From Nocardia blacklockiae (GTDB lineage Bacteria; Actinomycetota; Actinomycetes; Mycobacteriales; Mycobacteriaceae): a DNA stretch of 64,000 nucleotides. Under the pieces are notes generated by a model that saw only the letters and a program-made list of their open reading frames with translations, was not told where the DNA came from and did not search any database. Below are positions 53,686 through 62,132 of this stretch, piece after piece. The position numbers and the translations under genes are program-made. Every line of letters starts with the position of its first letter. Position 1 is the stretch's first letter. The DNA is taken from the NCBI RefSeq assembly GCF_015477355.1, contig NZ_JADLRJ010000008.1, positions 62,001 through 126,000 of the forward strand. Direction: 5' to 3'.

Positions 53686-53791
53686 TGCTCGTTGTGAGCT
53701 TTTCGTGACACAACGAGATCAGATTACCGCATCCGAGACCTTTTCGTTACTGCTTCGTGACCGTCTTTCCGTTTCGTCCGCGGACCACTGG

Positions 53792-55270
53792 TTATGGCGC
53801 CGGAGCGGGGGCGGGCAACGGGATCGTGATGCCGAACGGCAGCGTGATGCCCGGCGCGGCCGGCGCGGGCGCGGCCTGCGGGGCCGGGGCGGCTTGTTCG
53901 GCCGGGCCGGGTTCCGGTGTCTTGGTGGCTTCCTCGGCCTGTTGCTGCTCCGGTGCCGCCGCCTCGGGGGCCGGGGGTTGCGCCGGTGGCTGTGCGGGTG
54001 CGGGTTGCCCCGGGGCCGACTGTGCCTGGGGCGCGGCGCATCCCGCCGGTGTGTTCGGATCCCGCGGCGCGGCGCCGGGCGGCGCGGCGCCCGGCACCGG
54101 GCTCTGCGCGTCGGCGGGACTGCCCGGATCGCCCGGCGCCCACTGCCGCTGGACCGGGTCGCCCGGCTTCAGGGCCTCGGGCATCGGCGCCGGGACCGCC
54201 ACCGCCGGATCGCACGGCTGCGGCGGGGGCGGCGGGCAGAAGATGCCGCACGGAATCGGCGGCAGGCCCGGGATATTGATCATCACCTGGGTCTGCGGCT
54301 GGGTCTGCGGGCGGACCTGCACCTGGCTCGGCGGCTCGACCGTGGTGGCGGCCGTCTCCGGCGGGGGCCCGGCCGGGAGGGTGTTGTTGACCGCGACCAT
54401 CTCCGGACCGGTCGGCGCCTGCATGGCGCCCGGCGGGATCAGGTCGGGCGAGATGTTCACCTGGGTCGGCGTGCCGCCGGTCTTGTAGGCGTTGGACCAG
54501 CTGAGCACGTTGGCCGCGTAGGCCAGGGAGTTGTTGTAGCGCAGCACCGAACGCAGTTCCTGCTGCGGGTCGCGCAGGTCCAGCCCGCCCGAGCAGAGGT
54601 ACTTGGCGGCGCCGAGCGTGGCGTCGAAGACGTTGTTCGGGTCGGCCACGCCGTCGCCGTTGCCGTCGGCGGAGTAGTGCGCCCAGGTGCCGGGAAGGAA
54701 CTGCATCGGGCCGACGGCCCGCACGTATCCGCCGTCGGCGGCCTTGATGACCTCGTTGCCGGGCAGCGTGCCGTCCAGCGCCGGGCCGTAGATGGCGCCG
54801 ATCGTGGTGCCCGCGGCGTCGGTGTGGCCGTTGCGGGCGTGACCCGATTCGATGCGGCCGATACCGGCCAGCAGGTGCCAGCTGATCCCGCAGTTCGGCG
54901 CCGAGGACTGCATCGCCAGCTCGGCGTTGCGGTAGGCGGCCAGCACGATCTCCGGAATGCCCAGGGCCCCACCGCCGGGCAGGGCGATGTCGCGCAGCGG
55001 CACGGTGCCGGCGAAGGGCGCGGCCCCGTCGGCGGGCGGGCTCATCGCGCGCAGCTTGCGCGGCGGTTCGGGTGCGGCCGGGACCAGGCCGGCCGTTTGG
55101 TCGGCCGCCGCGGTCTGCGTATCCGTCGACGACGTGGCGGCGGTCAGTTGTGCGTCCGGCGATTTGGGCGCGCTGGTGCGGACCGGCGTGTACGCCGTCG
55201 AGCCCGAGGCCATCAAACCCGCTACCACCAGCGCCGACACGGTAATCGGACCAGATATTCGCATCGGCAC
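53792..55270 (-). CDS. Secreted lytic transglycosylase with long Pro/Ala-rich tail
   Basis: A 492-residue paralog of the neighbouring enzyme. It has a signal peptide, a linker, then the catalytic core with Glu in LLAGIGRIESGH, RAVGPMQFLPGTWAHY and NGDGVADPNNVFDATLG. From about residue 270 the chain becomes a 220-residue Pro/Ala/Gln-rich tail, probably threading through or binding the cell wall. The GTG at 55270 has GAGGGG 6 nt upstream; an ATG 6 nt downstream is the alternative. The pair likely arose by duplication. Confidence 0.87.
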   Translation of the reverse strand: MPMRISGPITVSALVVAGLMASGSTAYTPVRTSAPKSPDAQLTAATSSTDTQTAAADQTAGLVPAAPEPPRKLRAMSPPADGAAPFAGTVPLRDIALPGGGALGIPEIVLAAYRNAELAMQSSAPNCGISWHLLAGIGRIESGHARNGHTDAAGTTIGAIYGPALDGTLPGNEVIKAADGGYVRAVGPMQFLPGTWAHYSADGNGDGVADPNNVFDATLGAAKYLCSGGLDLRDPQQELRSVLRYNNSLAYAANVLSWSNAYKTGGTPTQVNISPDLIPPGAMQAPTGPEMVAVNNTLPAGPPPETAATTVEPPSQVQVRPQTQPQTQVMINIPGLPPIPCGIFCPPPPPQPCDPAVAVPAPMPEALKPGDPVQRQWAPGDPGSPADAQSPVPGAAPPGAAPRDPNTPAGCAAPQAQSAPGQPAPAQPPAQPPAPEAAAPEQQQAEEATKTPEPGPAEQAAPAPQAAPAPAAPGITLPFGITIPLPAPAPAP

Positions 55271-55383
55271 ACCAATCCCCTCGTAGCCATTCGGTGACCG
55301 CCCCGCTACTGTCTGGGTCAGTCACTTCCCGCAACGTGATCCAGGTTACCCGGCGGTCAGCTCGTTGTTATCGATATTTGCGG

Positions 55384-55968
55384 TCAGTTGCCTTCGCTTT
55401 GTGGCGAAATCGGTACTCGACCCCTCTTTCTGTCGGTAGTCTTCCGCGTTTTGCTACTCGGCACAGAATCTTCACCGTTCAATGAGGTTTTCGGCTCCAG
55501 GCGCGCCAGGGCGTCCTTGATGTCGTCGAGCTCTCGGCGCAGATAGTCGCGGGTGGCGACCTCGCCCACCGCGATCCGCAGCGCCGCCAGCTCCCGGGCC
55601 AGGAACTCGGTGTCGGCCTTGGTCTGCGCGGCGCGGGCGCGGTCCTCCTCCAGCGCGACCCGGTCCCGGTTGTCCTGCCGGTTCTGCGCCAGCAGGATCA
55701 GCGGCGCGGCGTAGGCGGCCTGGGTGGAGAAGGCCAGATTGAGCAGGATGAACGGGTACGGATCCCAGCGCAGCCGCACGGCGAAGACGTTCAGCCCGAT
55801 CCACACCACCACGATGACCGTCTGCAGCACCAGATAGCGCCCGGTGCCCAGGAACCGGGCGACGCGTTCGCTGCTGCGCGCCATCGCCTCCGCGTCGAAG
55901 TCGAAGCGGAACCGGTTCTCCACCGGCGTCTCCAGCCGGCCGCGGGGCTTCTCGCTGCGCTCGGTCAC
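55384..55968 (-). CDS. DUF1003 membrane protein
   Basis: A 194-residue DUF1003 protein with two membrane helices (YLVLQTVIVVVWIGLNVFAV and PFILLNLAFSTQAAYAAPLI) joined by the conserved RLRWDPYP loop, then a coiled coil (NRQDNRDRVALEEDRARAAQ) and a basic tail. The function of the family is unknown. GGAGAG lies 6 nt before the GTG, which overlaps the stop of the MgtE-like gene (GTGA). The pair corresponds to Rv1231c-Rv1232c. Confidence 0.88.
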   Translation of the reverse strand: MTERSEKPRGRLETPVENRFRFDFDAEAMARSSERVARFLGTGRYLVLQTVIVVVWIGLNVFAVRLRWDPYPFILLNLAFSTQAAYAAPLILLAQNRQDNRDRVALEEDRARAAQTKADTEFLARELAALRIAVGEVATRDYLRRELDDIKDALARLEPKTSLNGEDSVPSSKTRKTTDRKRGRVPISPQSEGN

Positions 55969-57290
55969 GGTCGCTCTCCTTCACCCTGGGCAGGCCGCGG
56001 GCCGGGCTCCGCGCCGATCGGGACGGCCTGCTCCTCGTCCTGCTCGCGCCAGTCCTCGGGCAGCAGGTGATCGAGGACGTCGTCGACGGTGACCGCGCCG
56101 AGCAGGTGGTTCTCCGCGTCCACCACCGGGCCGCAGACCAGGTTGTAGGTGGCGAAGTAGCGGGTCACCGCGGTCAGTGGATTGTCGGGGCCCAGGAAGG
56201 TCAGGTCCTTGTCGATGATGCCGCCGACCAGATTCGCGGGCGGCTCCCGCAGCAACTGCTGGATGTGCACGCAACCGAGGTAGCGGCCGGTCGGGGTGGC
56301 GGTCGGCGGGCGCACCACGAACACCATCGACGCCAGTGCCGGCGTCAGGTCCGGATCGCGCACCCGGGCCAGCGCCTCGGCGACGGTGGCGGCGGGGGTG
56401 AGCACCACCGGCGCGGGCGTCATCATGCCGCCCGCGGTGTAGGGGGAGTACTCGAGCAGGCGGCGCACCGGCTCGGATTCCTCCGGATCCATCAGGGCCA
56501 GCAGGGCTTCCGCCTCGCCGGTGGGCAGCTCGCCGAGCAGGTCGGCGGCGTCGTCGGGGTCCATCGCCTCGATGACGTCCGCCGCGCGCTCGACGCCCAG
56601 CTGCTTGACCACCTCGATCTGGTCGGTGTCGGGCAGCTCCTGCACCACGTCGGCGAGTCGCTCGTCGTCCAGGGCGCGGGCCAGTTCGATCCGCCGCTTC
56701 TTCGGCAGCCCGCGCATCAGGTGCGCGACGTCGGCGGCCCGCAGGCCCTCGTACTGCTCCAGCAGCGCGGTGACGCTCTGGCCCGGCAGATCCAGTTCCT
56801 GCTGGGTCAGGCCGCGCACGGCGGACCAGTCGACGACGTGCACCGTGCGCCGGCGGCCCAGGCGGCGATGCCCGCGCACCGCCACCCGCGACACCACCCA
56901 GTCGCGGGTGCGGGTCTGCTCGATGCCGAGATCGACGACGAACACGTCGACGCCCTGCACGTCGGGAAGTTCCGGATCCTCGACGCGCACCTTGGAGTCG
57001 AGAATCTGTGCCAGCGCCAGCATTTCGCCGGGCCGCTGCCCGAACCGGCGCAGGCTGACGGTGCCGGTGTTGAGCGTCACCGAGCCGGGCTCGACCGCCG
57101 TCACCCGCAGCATCGGCACGAAAATCCGCTTGCGCGTGGGCAGTTCCACGAGCAGCCCCAGCACCCGCGGCTGCTGGCGGTCGTAGCGGATGGAGATCAC
57201 CGCGTCCCGGACCCGGCCGATAGACTCCCCGTCCGGACCCAGCACCACCAAGCCCGCCAGCCGGGCGGCGAAGACCTTCGTCGCTGCCAT
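55965..57290 (-). CDS. MgtE N-domain/CBS protein with PRC barrel, no membrane domain
   Basis: A 441-residue soluble protein. Residues 1-95 resemble PRC-barrel repeats (GLVVLGPDGESIGRVRDAVI). About 170-290 is an MgtE-N superhelix (RGLPKKRRIELARALDDERL, AMDPDDAADLLGELP). About 295-420 is a pair of CBS domains ending AVTVDDVLDHLLPEDWR. The MgtE membrane channel is missing, so it is probably a magnesium or nucleotide sensor acting on another protein, perhaps the coupled DUF1003 protein. The ATG is 6 nt after TAGCCT. It matches Rv1232c. Confidence 0.87.
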   Translation of the reverse strand: MAATKVFAARLAGLVVLGPDGESIGRVRDAVISIRYDRQQPRVLGLLVELPTRKRIFVPMLRVTAVEPGSVTLNTGTVSLRRFGQRPGEMLALAQILDSKVRVEDPELPDVQGVDVFVVDLGIEQTRTRDWVVSRVAVRGHRRLGRRRTVHVVDWSAVRGLTQQELDLPGQSVTALLEQYEGLRAADVAHLMRGLPKKRRIELARALDDERLADVVQELPDTDQIEVVKQLGVERAADVIEAMDPDDAADLLGELPTGEAEALLALMDPEESEPVRRLLEYSPYTAGGMMTPAPVVLTPAATVAEALARVRDPDLTPALASMVFVVRPPTATPTGRYLGCVHIQQLLREPPANLVGGIIDKDLTFLGPDNPLTAVTRYFATYNLVCGPVVDAENHLLGAVTVDDVLDHLLPEDWREQDEEQAVPIGAEPGPRPAQGEGERP

Positions 57291-57342
57291 GGTGCAAGGC
57301 TATGCGGTGCAGCGCCCGAATCACGAACACCAGGAGCCGCGC

Positions 57343-58320
57343 ATGTCAACTCGCCGAACCGGGCTGGCCCCCTCCCGACGCTCGGTGCTCGCCGTCCCCG
57401 GCAGCAACCCCAAGATGATCGAGAAGGCCAAGGGCCTGCCGGCCGACGAGATCTTCCTCGACCTCGAGGACGCGGTGGCCCCGGGCGCCAAGGCGACGGC
57501 CCGGGCCAACATCGTGGCGGCGCTCAACGAACCCGGGTGGGGCCAGCAGATCCGGGTGGTGCGGGTCAACGACTGGACCACCCAGTGGACCTACGCCGAC
57601 GTCATCTCCGTGGTCGACGGCGCGGGCGCGGAACTCGACGCCCTGCTGCTGCCCAAGGTGACCGACGCCGGCCAGGTGCGCGCGCTGGATCTGCTGCTGA
57701 CCCAGCTGGAGAAGTCGGGCGGGCTCGAGGTCGGCCGCATCGCGATCGAACCGCAGATCGAGAACGCCCAGGGCCTGCGCAACATCGACGAGATCGCCAC
57801 GGCCAGCCCGCGGGTGCAGACGCTGGTGTTCGGCCCGGCGGACTTCATGGCCAGCATCAATATGCGCACGCTGGTGGTGGGCGAGCAGCCCGAGGGCTAC
57901 GACACCGGCGACGCCTACCACCACATCCTGATGACGATCCTGCTCACCGCCCGCGCGCACGGACTGCAGGCGATCGACGGCCCCTACCTGCAGGTGCGCG
58001 ACGCCGAAGGTTTCCGCCGGGCCGCGAACCGCACGGCCGCACTGGGTTTCGACGGCAAGTGGGTGCTGCACCCGAGCCAGATCGAACTCGCCAACGAGAT
58101 CTTCTCGCCCCGCCAGGCCGACTACGACCGCGCCGAGGAGATCCTCGACGCCTACGCCTTCCACACCTCGGTCGAGGGCGGCGCGCGCGGGGCGGCCATG
58201 CTCGGCGACGAGATGATCGACGAGGCGAGCGCGAAGATGGCACAGGTGATCGCGGGCAAGGGCCGCGCGGCCGGGATGCGGCGCACCACCCGCTTCGTGC
58301 CGCCCGCGCCGGCGGATTGA
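57343..58320 (+). CDS. HpcH/HpaI (CitE-like) acyl-CoA lyase
   Basis: A 325-residue TIM-barrel lyase of the CitE-like/malyl-CoA lyase group. Key parts are SVLAVPGSNPKMIEKA, the metal/CoA region FLDLEDAVAP, VRVNDWTTQWTYAD, and the second metal ligand in AIEPQIENAQGL. GKWVLHPSQIELANEIF closes the barrel. Such enzymes split or hydrolyse malyl-CoA, beta-methylmalyl-CoA or similar esters. No citrate-lyase partner subunits are present, so a role in C4/C5 acyl-CoA metabolism is more likely. CAGGAG is 6 nt before the ATG. Confidence 0.88.
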   Translation: MSTRRTGLAPSRRSVLAVPGSNPKMIEKAKGLPADEIFLDLEDAVAPGAKATARANIVAALNEPGWGQQIRVVRVNDWTTQWTYADVISVVDGAGAELDALLLPKVTDAGQVRALDLLLTQLEKSGGLEVGRIAIEPQIENAQGLRNIDEIATASPRVQTLVFGPADFMASINMRTLVVGEQPEGYDTGDAYHHILMTILLTARAHGLQAIDGPYLQVRDAEGFRRAANRTAALGFDGKWVLHPSQIELANEIFSPRQADYDRAEEILDAYAFHTSVEGGARGAAMLGDEMIDEASAKMAQVIAGKGRAAGMRRTTRFVPPAPAD

Positions 58321-58334
58321 CCGGCCCGCGGCGG

Positions 58335-58368
58335 ATCACACCCGGACGCGCCCACGCGCGGATGTGAT
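58335..58368 (+). terminator. Imperfect hairpin after the lyase gene
   Basis: ATCACA and TGTGAT arms enclose further pairing CCG/CGG and CGCGC/GCGCG with small bulges, 15 nt after the lyase stop. The 198 bp from here to the next gene hold nothing else recognisable beyond a TAGCAT hexamer at 58551. Confidence 0.45.
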
Positions 58369-58566
58369 GCTCGCCGCGCCCCGCCGCCCGCACGCATCCG
58401 CGCCCCTCGGCCGCCGTAGCGGGCGAATGCGCTGCCACAGGGCAGAACCGGACGTTTCGGGCCGAGGATCGGTAGCCGGGCCCACGCTGCGCGCGGGGTT
58501 CGGACACGCGGGCCGGATTGCGGCTTGTGGGCGCGAGATGCCCCCGCACCTAGCATGATGGGTGAT

Positions 58567-59058
58567 ATGACCAATCCGTTGGGGAACGCGAATCGCAATC
58601 GGCCGGGTCTGCCGACGCCGCCGTCGGGCTGGCCGGTCGGGTCGTATCCGACCTACGCCGAGGCGCAGCGGGCGGTCGACTATCTGGCCGACAACCAGTT
58701 CCCGGTGGAGAACGTGACCATCGTGGGCGTCGACCTGATGCAGGTCGAGCGGGTGCTGTACCGGCTGACCTGGGGCAAGGTCATCGGCGGCGGCATGGTG
58801 TCGGGCGCCTGGCTGGGCCTGTTCCTGGGTCTGCTGCTGAGCCTGTTCACCACCGGCGGCGCCCTCGGCCCGCTCGTGGTCGGCCTGGTCGGCGGTGTCA
58901 TCTTCGGCGTCATCTCGACCTCGATCCCGTACGCCGCCACCCGCGGGCAGCGCGATTTCGCGTCCACCATGCAGCTGGTGGCCGGCCGCTACGACGTGCT
59001 GTGCGAGCCCAAGGCCGCCGAGCAGGCCCGCGACATGCTGGCGAAGCTGGCCCTGTAG
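58567..59058 (+). CDS. General-stress (GSP17M-like) membrane protein, Rv1234-like
   Basis: A 163-residue protein. A small N-terminal domain (VGSYPTYAEAQRAVDYLADN, VTIVGVDLMQVERVLYRL) matches the general stress protein 17M-like fold, followed by a Gly-rich two-helix membrane hairpin (GLFLGLLLSLFTTGG and GLVGGVIFGVIS). The C-terminal segment DVLCEPKAAEQARDML is conserved. It corresponds to Rv1234, of unknown function. The ATG at 58567 is taken; TAGCAT lies 10 nt upstream. Confidence 0.85.
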   Translation: MTNPLGNANRNRPGLPTPPSGWPVGSYPTYAEAQRAVDYLADNQFPVENVTIVGVDLMQVERVLYRLTWGKVIGGGMVSGAWLGLFLGLLLSLFTTGGALGPLVVGLVGGVIFGVISTSIPYAATRGQRDFASTMQLVAGRYDVLCEPKAAEQARDMLAKLAL

Positions 59059-59061
59059 TCG

Positions 59062-59637
59062 ATGGACGTTCTCGGCGAGGTCCGGGCCGCGGCGCTCGGG
59101 CATTTCGGTGTGTCCGCGGCCGATTCGGCGTCGGTGACGTTCCTCGGGCTGGAACCGATCGAGATCCTGCGCATCCCCGACGGGGATCTCGTGCACTACG
59201 TGACGCTCGGCGGCGCCCGCCACCCGATGACCGATCCCACTGCGGCGCTGGCCGATCCGGAGCGCGGGCCGCGCGCGGAGCTGGTGCTGACGCTGCGCGG
59301 CGGCGTGGGCGGCCACGCCGGGCTGGCCAAGGGGCTGGGCATCCTGATCGCCGCGCCCGCCGTGGAAGGCGTTGTGCTGCAACAGGACGCGCTGCTGGAT
59401 CTCGGTGAACCGCTGTGGCGCGACGCGCCGTTCACCGCGGCGCTGCTGGGCGCCGCCGACCTGCCCGAGGTGCCCCTCCCCGAACCGGCGGAGCCAGTGC
59501 GGTTCCTGTCGGTCACGCCGATCACCGCCACCGAGGCGGCGTGGGTCCGGGTGCGCGGTGCGGGCGCGCTGCGCGACGCTTGGTCGGAGGCGGGGATCGA
59601 TGTCCGCGATCCGGGTCGAGGCGCGGCGAACCTGTAG
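59062..59637 (+). CDS. Suppressor-of-fused (SUFU)-like domain protein
   Basis: A 191-residue protein with the compact alpha/beta layout of bacterial SUFU-family proteins: VHYVTLGGARHPMTDP, RAELVLTLRGG, an LAKGLGILIAAPA helix and VRFLSVTPITATEAAWVRVR. Bacterial members often act as immunity or adaptor proteins, but no toxin is visible beside it. It starts 3 bp after the previous stop, so they form an operon. Family assignment is by pattern only. Confidence 0.68.
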   Translation: MDVLGEVRAAALGHFGVSAADSASVTFLGLEPIEILRIPDGDLVHYVTLGGARHPMTDPTAALADPERGPRAELVLTLRGGVGGHAGLAKGLGILIAAPAVEGVVLQQDALLDLGEPLWRDAPFTAALLGAADLPEVPLPEPAEPVRFLSVTPITATEAAWVRVRGAGALRDAWSEAGIDVRDPGRGAANL

Positions 59638-59662
59638 CGCGGCAACCGTTTTCGCCCTGCGC

Positions 59663-59752
59663 CCCGTCATCCCGGCGCGCAACCCGTCATCCCGGCGCGC
59701 TTTTGGCCGGGATCCACAATGGATCCCGGCCAAAACCATGCCGGGATGACGG
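59663..59752. repeat. REP/MITE-like palindromic element
   Basis: Two direct copies of CCCGTCATCCCGGCGCGC (59663 and 59683) lead into a long hairpin. CGTCATCCCGGC (59685) pairs with GCCGGGATGACG (59740), and TTTTGGCCGGGATCC (59701) pairs with GGATCCCGGCCAAAA (59721) around an ACAAT loop. It occupies most of the gap between two convergent genes and may also terminate them. Confidence 0.82.
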
Positions 59753-59759
59753 CGGGGGC

Positions 59760-60836
59760 CTACAACCAGTGGTTGCGGCGCAGGGTGTACAGCAGGCCGC
59801 CGCACACCACCAGGATGATCGCCCAGACCATCGGATAGCCGTAGCGCCAATGCAATTCTGGCATGACGTCGAAATTCATGCCGTAGATGCCGGCGGTCAT
59901 GGTCGGCACCGCCGCGATGGCCACCCACGCGGAGATCTTGCGCATGTCGGTGTTCTGCTGCACGCTCACCTTCGCCAGCACGGCGTTGATCAGCGCGCTC
60001 AGCAGTTCGTCGAAGTCGCTGATGCGCTCGGCGGCCGCGGTGTGGTGGTCGGCGACGTCGCGCAGATAGCGCCGAATCTCCTTGGGCAGCGGCAGATCCG
60101 TGCCGCGCGCGAGCATCTGCAGCGGGATCGAGAGCGGATTCACCGCGCGGCGCAGTTCCACCACCTCGCGCTTGAGCTGGTAGACCGCCTCGGTGGTGAG
60201 GCGGGTGCGCGGCGTGAAGACCGCCTCCTCCATCTCCTCGACGTCGTCCTCGATCTCCTGGGTGACCGAGAGGTAGGAGTCCACCACGTGGTCGGCGATG
60301 GCGTGCAGCACCGCGCCGGGCCCCAGTGCCAGGCGCTCCGGGTTGTCCTCCAGCTCGTGGCGGACGCCGTGCAGGCCGGTGTGGTCGCCGTGCCGCACGG
60401 TGATCACGAAATCCCGGCCCATGAAGATCATGATCTCGCCGGTCTCGACGATCTCGCTGACCGCGTGCAGGTCGTGCTCCACGTATTTCACCGTGCGCAG
60501 CACCAGGAACAGCACGTCGTCGTAGCGTTCCAGTTTGGGGCGCTGCCGGGCGTGCACGGCGTCCTCGGCCGCCAGCGCGTGCAGCCCGAACGTCGCTGCC
60601 ACATCGGCCATCTGGGCCTCGTCGGGGGCGTGCAGCCCGATCCACACGAAGCCCGCGCCGCGCTCGCGCACCTCGGCGAGCGCCTGGGCGTGGGTGAACC
60701 GGCCCGCCAGCCGGTGGCCGTCCACGTAGACCGCGCAGTCGATGATGGCCCGCGCGGTCGGCACCGGGATGCGGGGCAGCGGGCGGTCGGATTTCGCACG
60801 CGCGCGAAACGACGGCAGTGGCGGAATCTGCGGCAT
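59760..60836 (-). CDS. corA: Magnesium/cobalt channel CorA
   Basis: A 358-residue CorA-type divalent cation channel. The cytoplasmic funnel domain (FVWIGLHAPDEAQMADVAAT, RYDDVLFLVLRTVKY) leads to the two C-terminal membrane helices with the selectivity motif YGMNF. It forms a homopentamer. The ATG at 60836 is 7 nt after TAGCAT; the frame extends to 60902 without support. It corresponds to Rv1239c. The REP-like palindrome lies just after its stop. Confidence 0.95.
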   Translation of the reverse strand: MPQIPPLPSFRARAKSDRPLPRIPVPTARAIIDCAVYVDGHRLAGRFTHAQALAEVRERGAGFVWIGLHAPDEAQMADVAATFGLHALAAEDAVHARQRPKLERYDDVLFLVLRTVKYVEHDLHAVSEIVETGEIMIFMGRDFVITVRHGDHTGLHGVRHELEDNPERLALGPGAVLHAIADHVVDSYLSVTQEIEDDVEEMEEAVFTPRTRLTTEAVYQLKREVVELRRAVNPLSIPLQMLARGTDLPLPKEIRRYLRDVADHHTAAAERISDFDELLSALINAVLAKVSVQQNTDMRKISAWVAIAAVPTMTAGIYGMNFDVMPELHWRYGYPMVWAIILVVCGGLLYTLRRNHWL

Positions 60837-60925
60837 TGCCTGGATGCTAGTCGGCCGCCGCGGCGCGGGCCGGAGGCAGCACGCTGATGGCCGCCGCCGC
60901 ACCGCCGTTCGGCAAGATGGTCAGG

Positions 60926-61780
60926 GTGCGCATCGACCTGCATACCCATTCCACGGCCTCCGACGGCACGGACACCCCGGCCGAACTGGTTTGCAACGCC
61001 GCCGCGGCGGGGCTGGACGTGGTCGCGATCACCGACCACGACACCACCTCCGGCTGGGCGGCGGCCGCCGACGCCCTACCCCCGGGCCTGACGCTGGTGC
61101 GCGGGATGGAGATGTCGTGCGTGGGCCTCGGGGAGGACGGCCGGCCGGTGCCCGTGCATTTGCTGGCCTACCTGTTCGACCCCGCCGACGCCGCCTTCGC
61201 CCGGGAGCGCGAGCGGCTGCGCGCCGAACGCGCCGAGCGGGTGCGCACGATGGCCGCGCGGATGGCCGCCGACGGCCTGCCCGTCGACCCGGACGAGGTG
61301 CTGGCCGCGGCGGGCCCGTCGGCCGGGCGCCCGCACCTGGCTCGCGCCCTGGTGGCCGCGGGCGTGGTACCGACCGTGGACGCGGCCTTCGTGGAGCTGC
61401 TGGCTCCGGGCGGCCGGTACTACGTGGAGAAGGCCGACACCCCGCTGCGCCGCGCGGTCGAGATGGTCGCTGCCGCGGGCGGGGTGACGGTGGTGGCGCA
61501 CGCTCGCGCCCGGACCCGCGGTCGGCTGCTGGCCCTCGACGACATCCGCGACCTGGCCGCGATCGGGCTGGGCGGTCTGGAGGTCGACCACCCCGACCAC
61601 AACGACCCCGACCGCGCCCTGCTGGGCGAGCTGGCCGCGGAGCTGGGCCTGTTCGTCACCGGCTCCTCCGACTACCACGGGGCCAACAAGACCATCGGTC
61701 TCGGTCGGTTCACCACCGCGCCCGATCAATTCGAGGAACTGGTGGGCAAGGCCTCCGGGGTTCCGGTGATCGCGGCGTGA
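60926..61780 (+). CDS. PHP-domain phosphoesterase
   Basis: A 284-residue PHP protein. The metal motifs are RIDLHTHSTASDG, AITDHDTTSG, GMEMSC, VVAHARA and the final SGSSDYHG. Relatives hydrolyse 3',5'-nucleotide bisphosphates or short RNA (RNase AM/YciV type), which is the most likely activity. The GTG at 60926 places the first motif at the N-terminus as in homologs; ATG codons at 60887 and 60917 are alternatives. It is divergent from corA. Confidence 0.9.
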   Translation: MRIDLHTHSTASDGTDTPAELVCNAAAAGLDVVAITDHDTTSGWAAAADALPPGLTLVRGMEMSCVGLGEDGRPVPVHLLAYLFDPADAAFARERERLRAERAERVRTMAARMAADGLPVDPDEVLAAAGPSAGRPHLARALVAAGVVPTVDAAFVELLAPGGRYYVEKADTPLRRAVEMVAAAGGVTVVAHARARTRGRLLALDDIRDLAAIGLGGLEVDHPDHNDPDRALLGELAAELGLFVTGSSDYHGANKTIGLGRFTTAPDQFEELVGKASGVPVIAA

Positions 61781-61814
61781 ACCGGCGCGACGGAGCGAAG
61801 CGCGAGGCCGCGCG

Positions 61815-62081
61815 ATGAGGGTGCTGCGGGCGGTGAGCGGTGTCGTGGCCGGCGGCCTGGTGATGCTGACGCTGGTGTTGATCGGCGCGGCGCTGGTGGC
61901 CGACCGGCGCGGGTTTCCGGGGCCGGGCGCCGAGATGCTCGGCTGGCATATCGGGCTGTCTGCGGTGGCGGTCGCGGCGCAAATTTTCACCGACCGCCGT
62001 AGGGGTTTCGTTGCCCTTTTCGGAGCCGCGGTCGTTTTTGTGACGGCGGGTTACCTGTTGGTTACGCAATGGTGGAATTGA
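61815..62081 (+). CDS. Small membrane protein, function unknown
   Basis: An 88-residue protein with three predicted membrane helices (VSGVVAGGLVMLTLVLIGAA, GWHIGLSAVAVAAQIF and FVALFGAAVVFVTAGYLLV) and a basic DRRRG loop. It is 34 bp downstream of the PHP gene and probably co-transcribed. There is no clear ribosome site. No known family. Confidence 0.68.
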   Translation: MRVLRAVSGVVAGGLVMLTLVLIGAALVADRRGFPGPGAEMLGWHIGLSAVAVAAQIFTDRRRGFVALFGAAVVFVTAGYLLVTQWWN

Positions 62082-62132
62082 GCCTCGCGTAACGGTTGCG
62101 GTCGAATGAATTGTGGCCGAATATTTTTCTTT

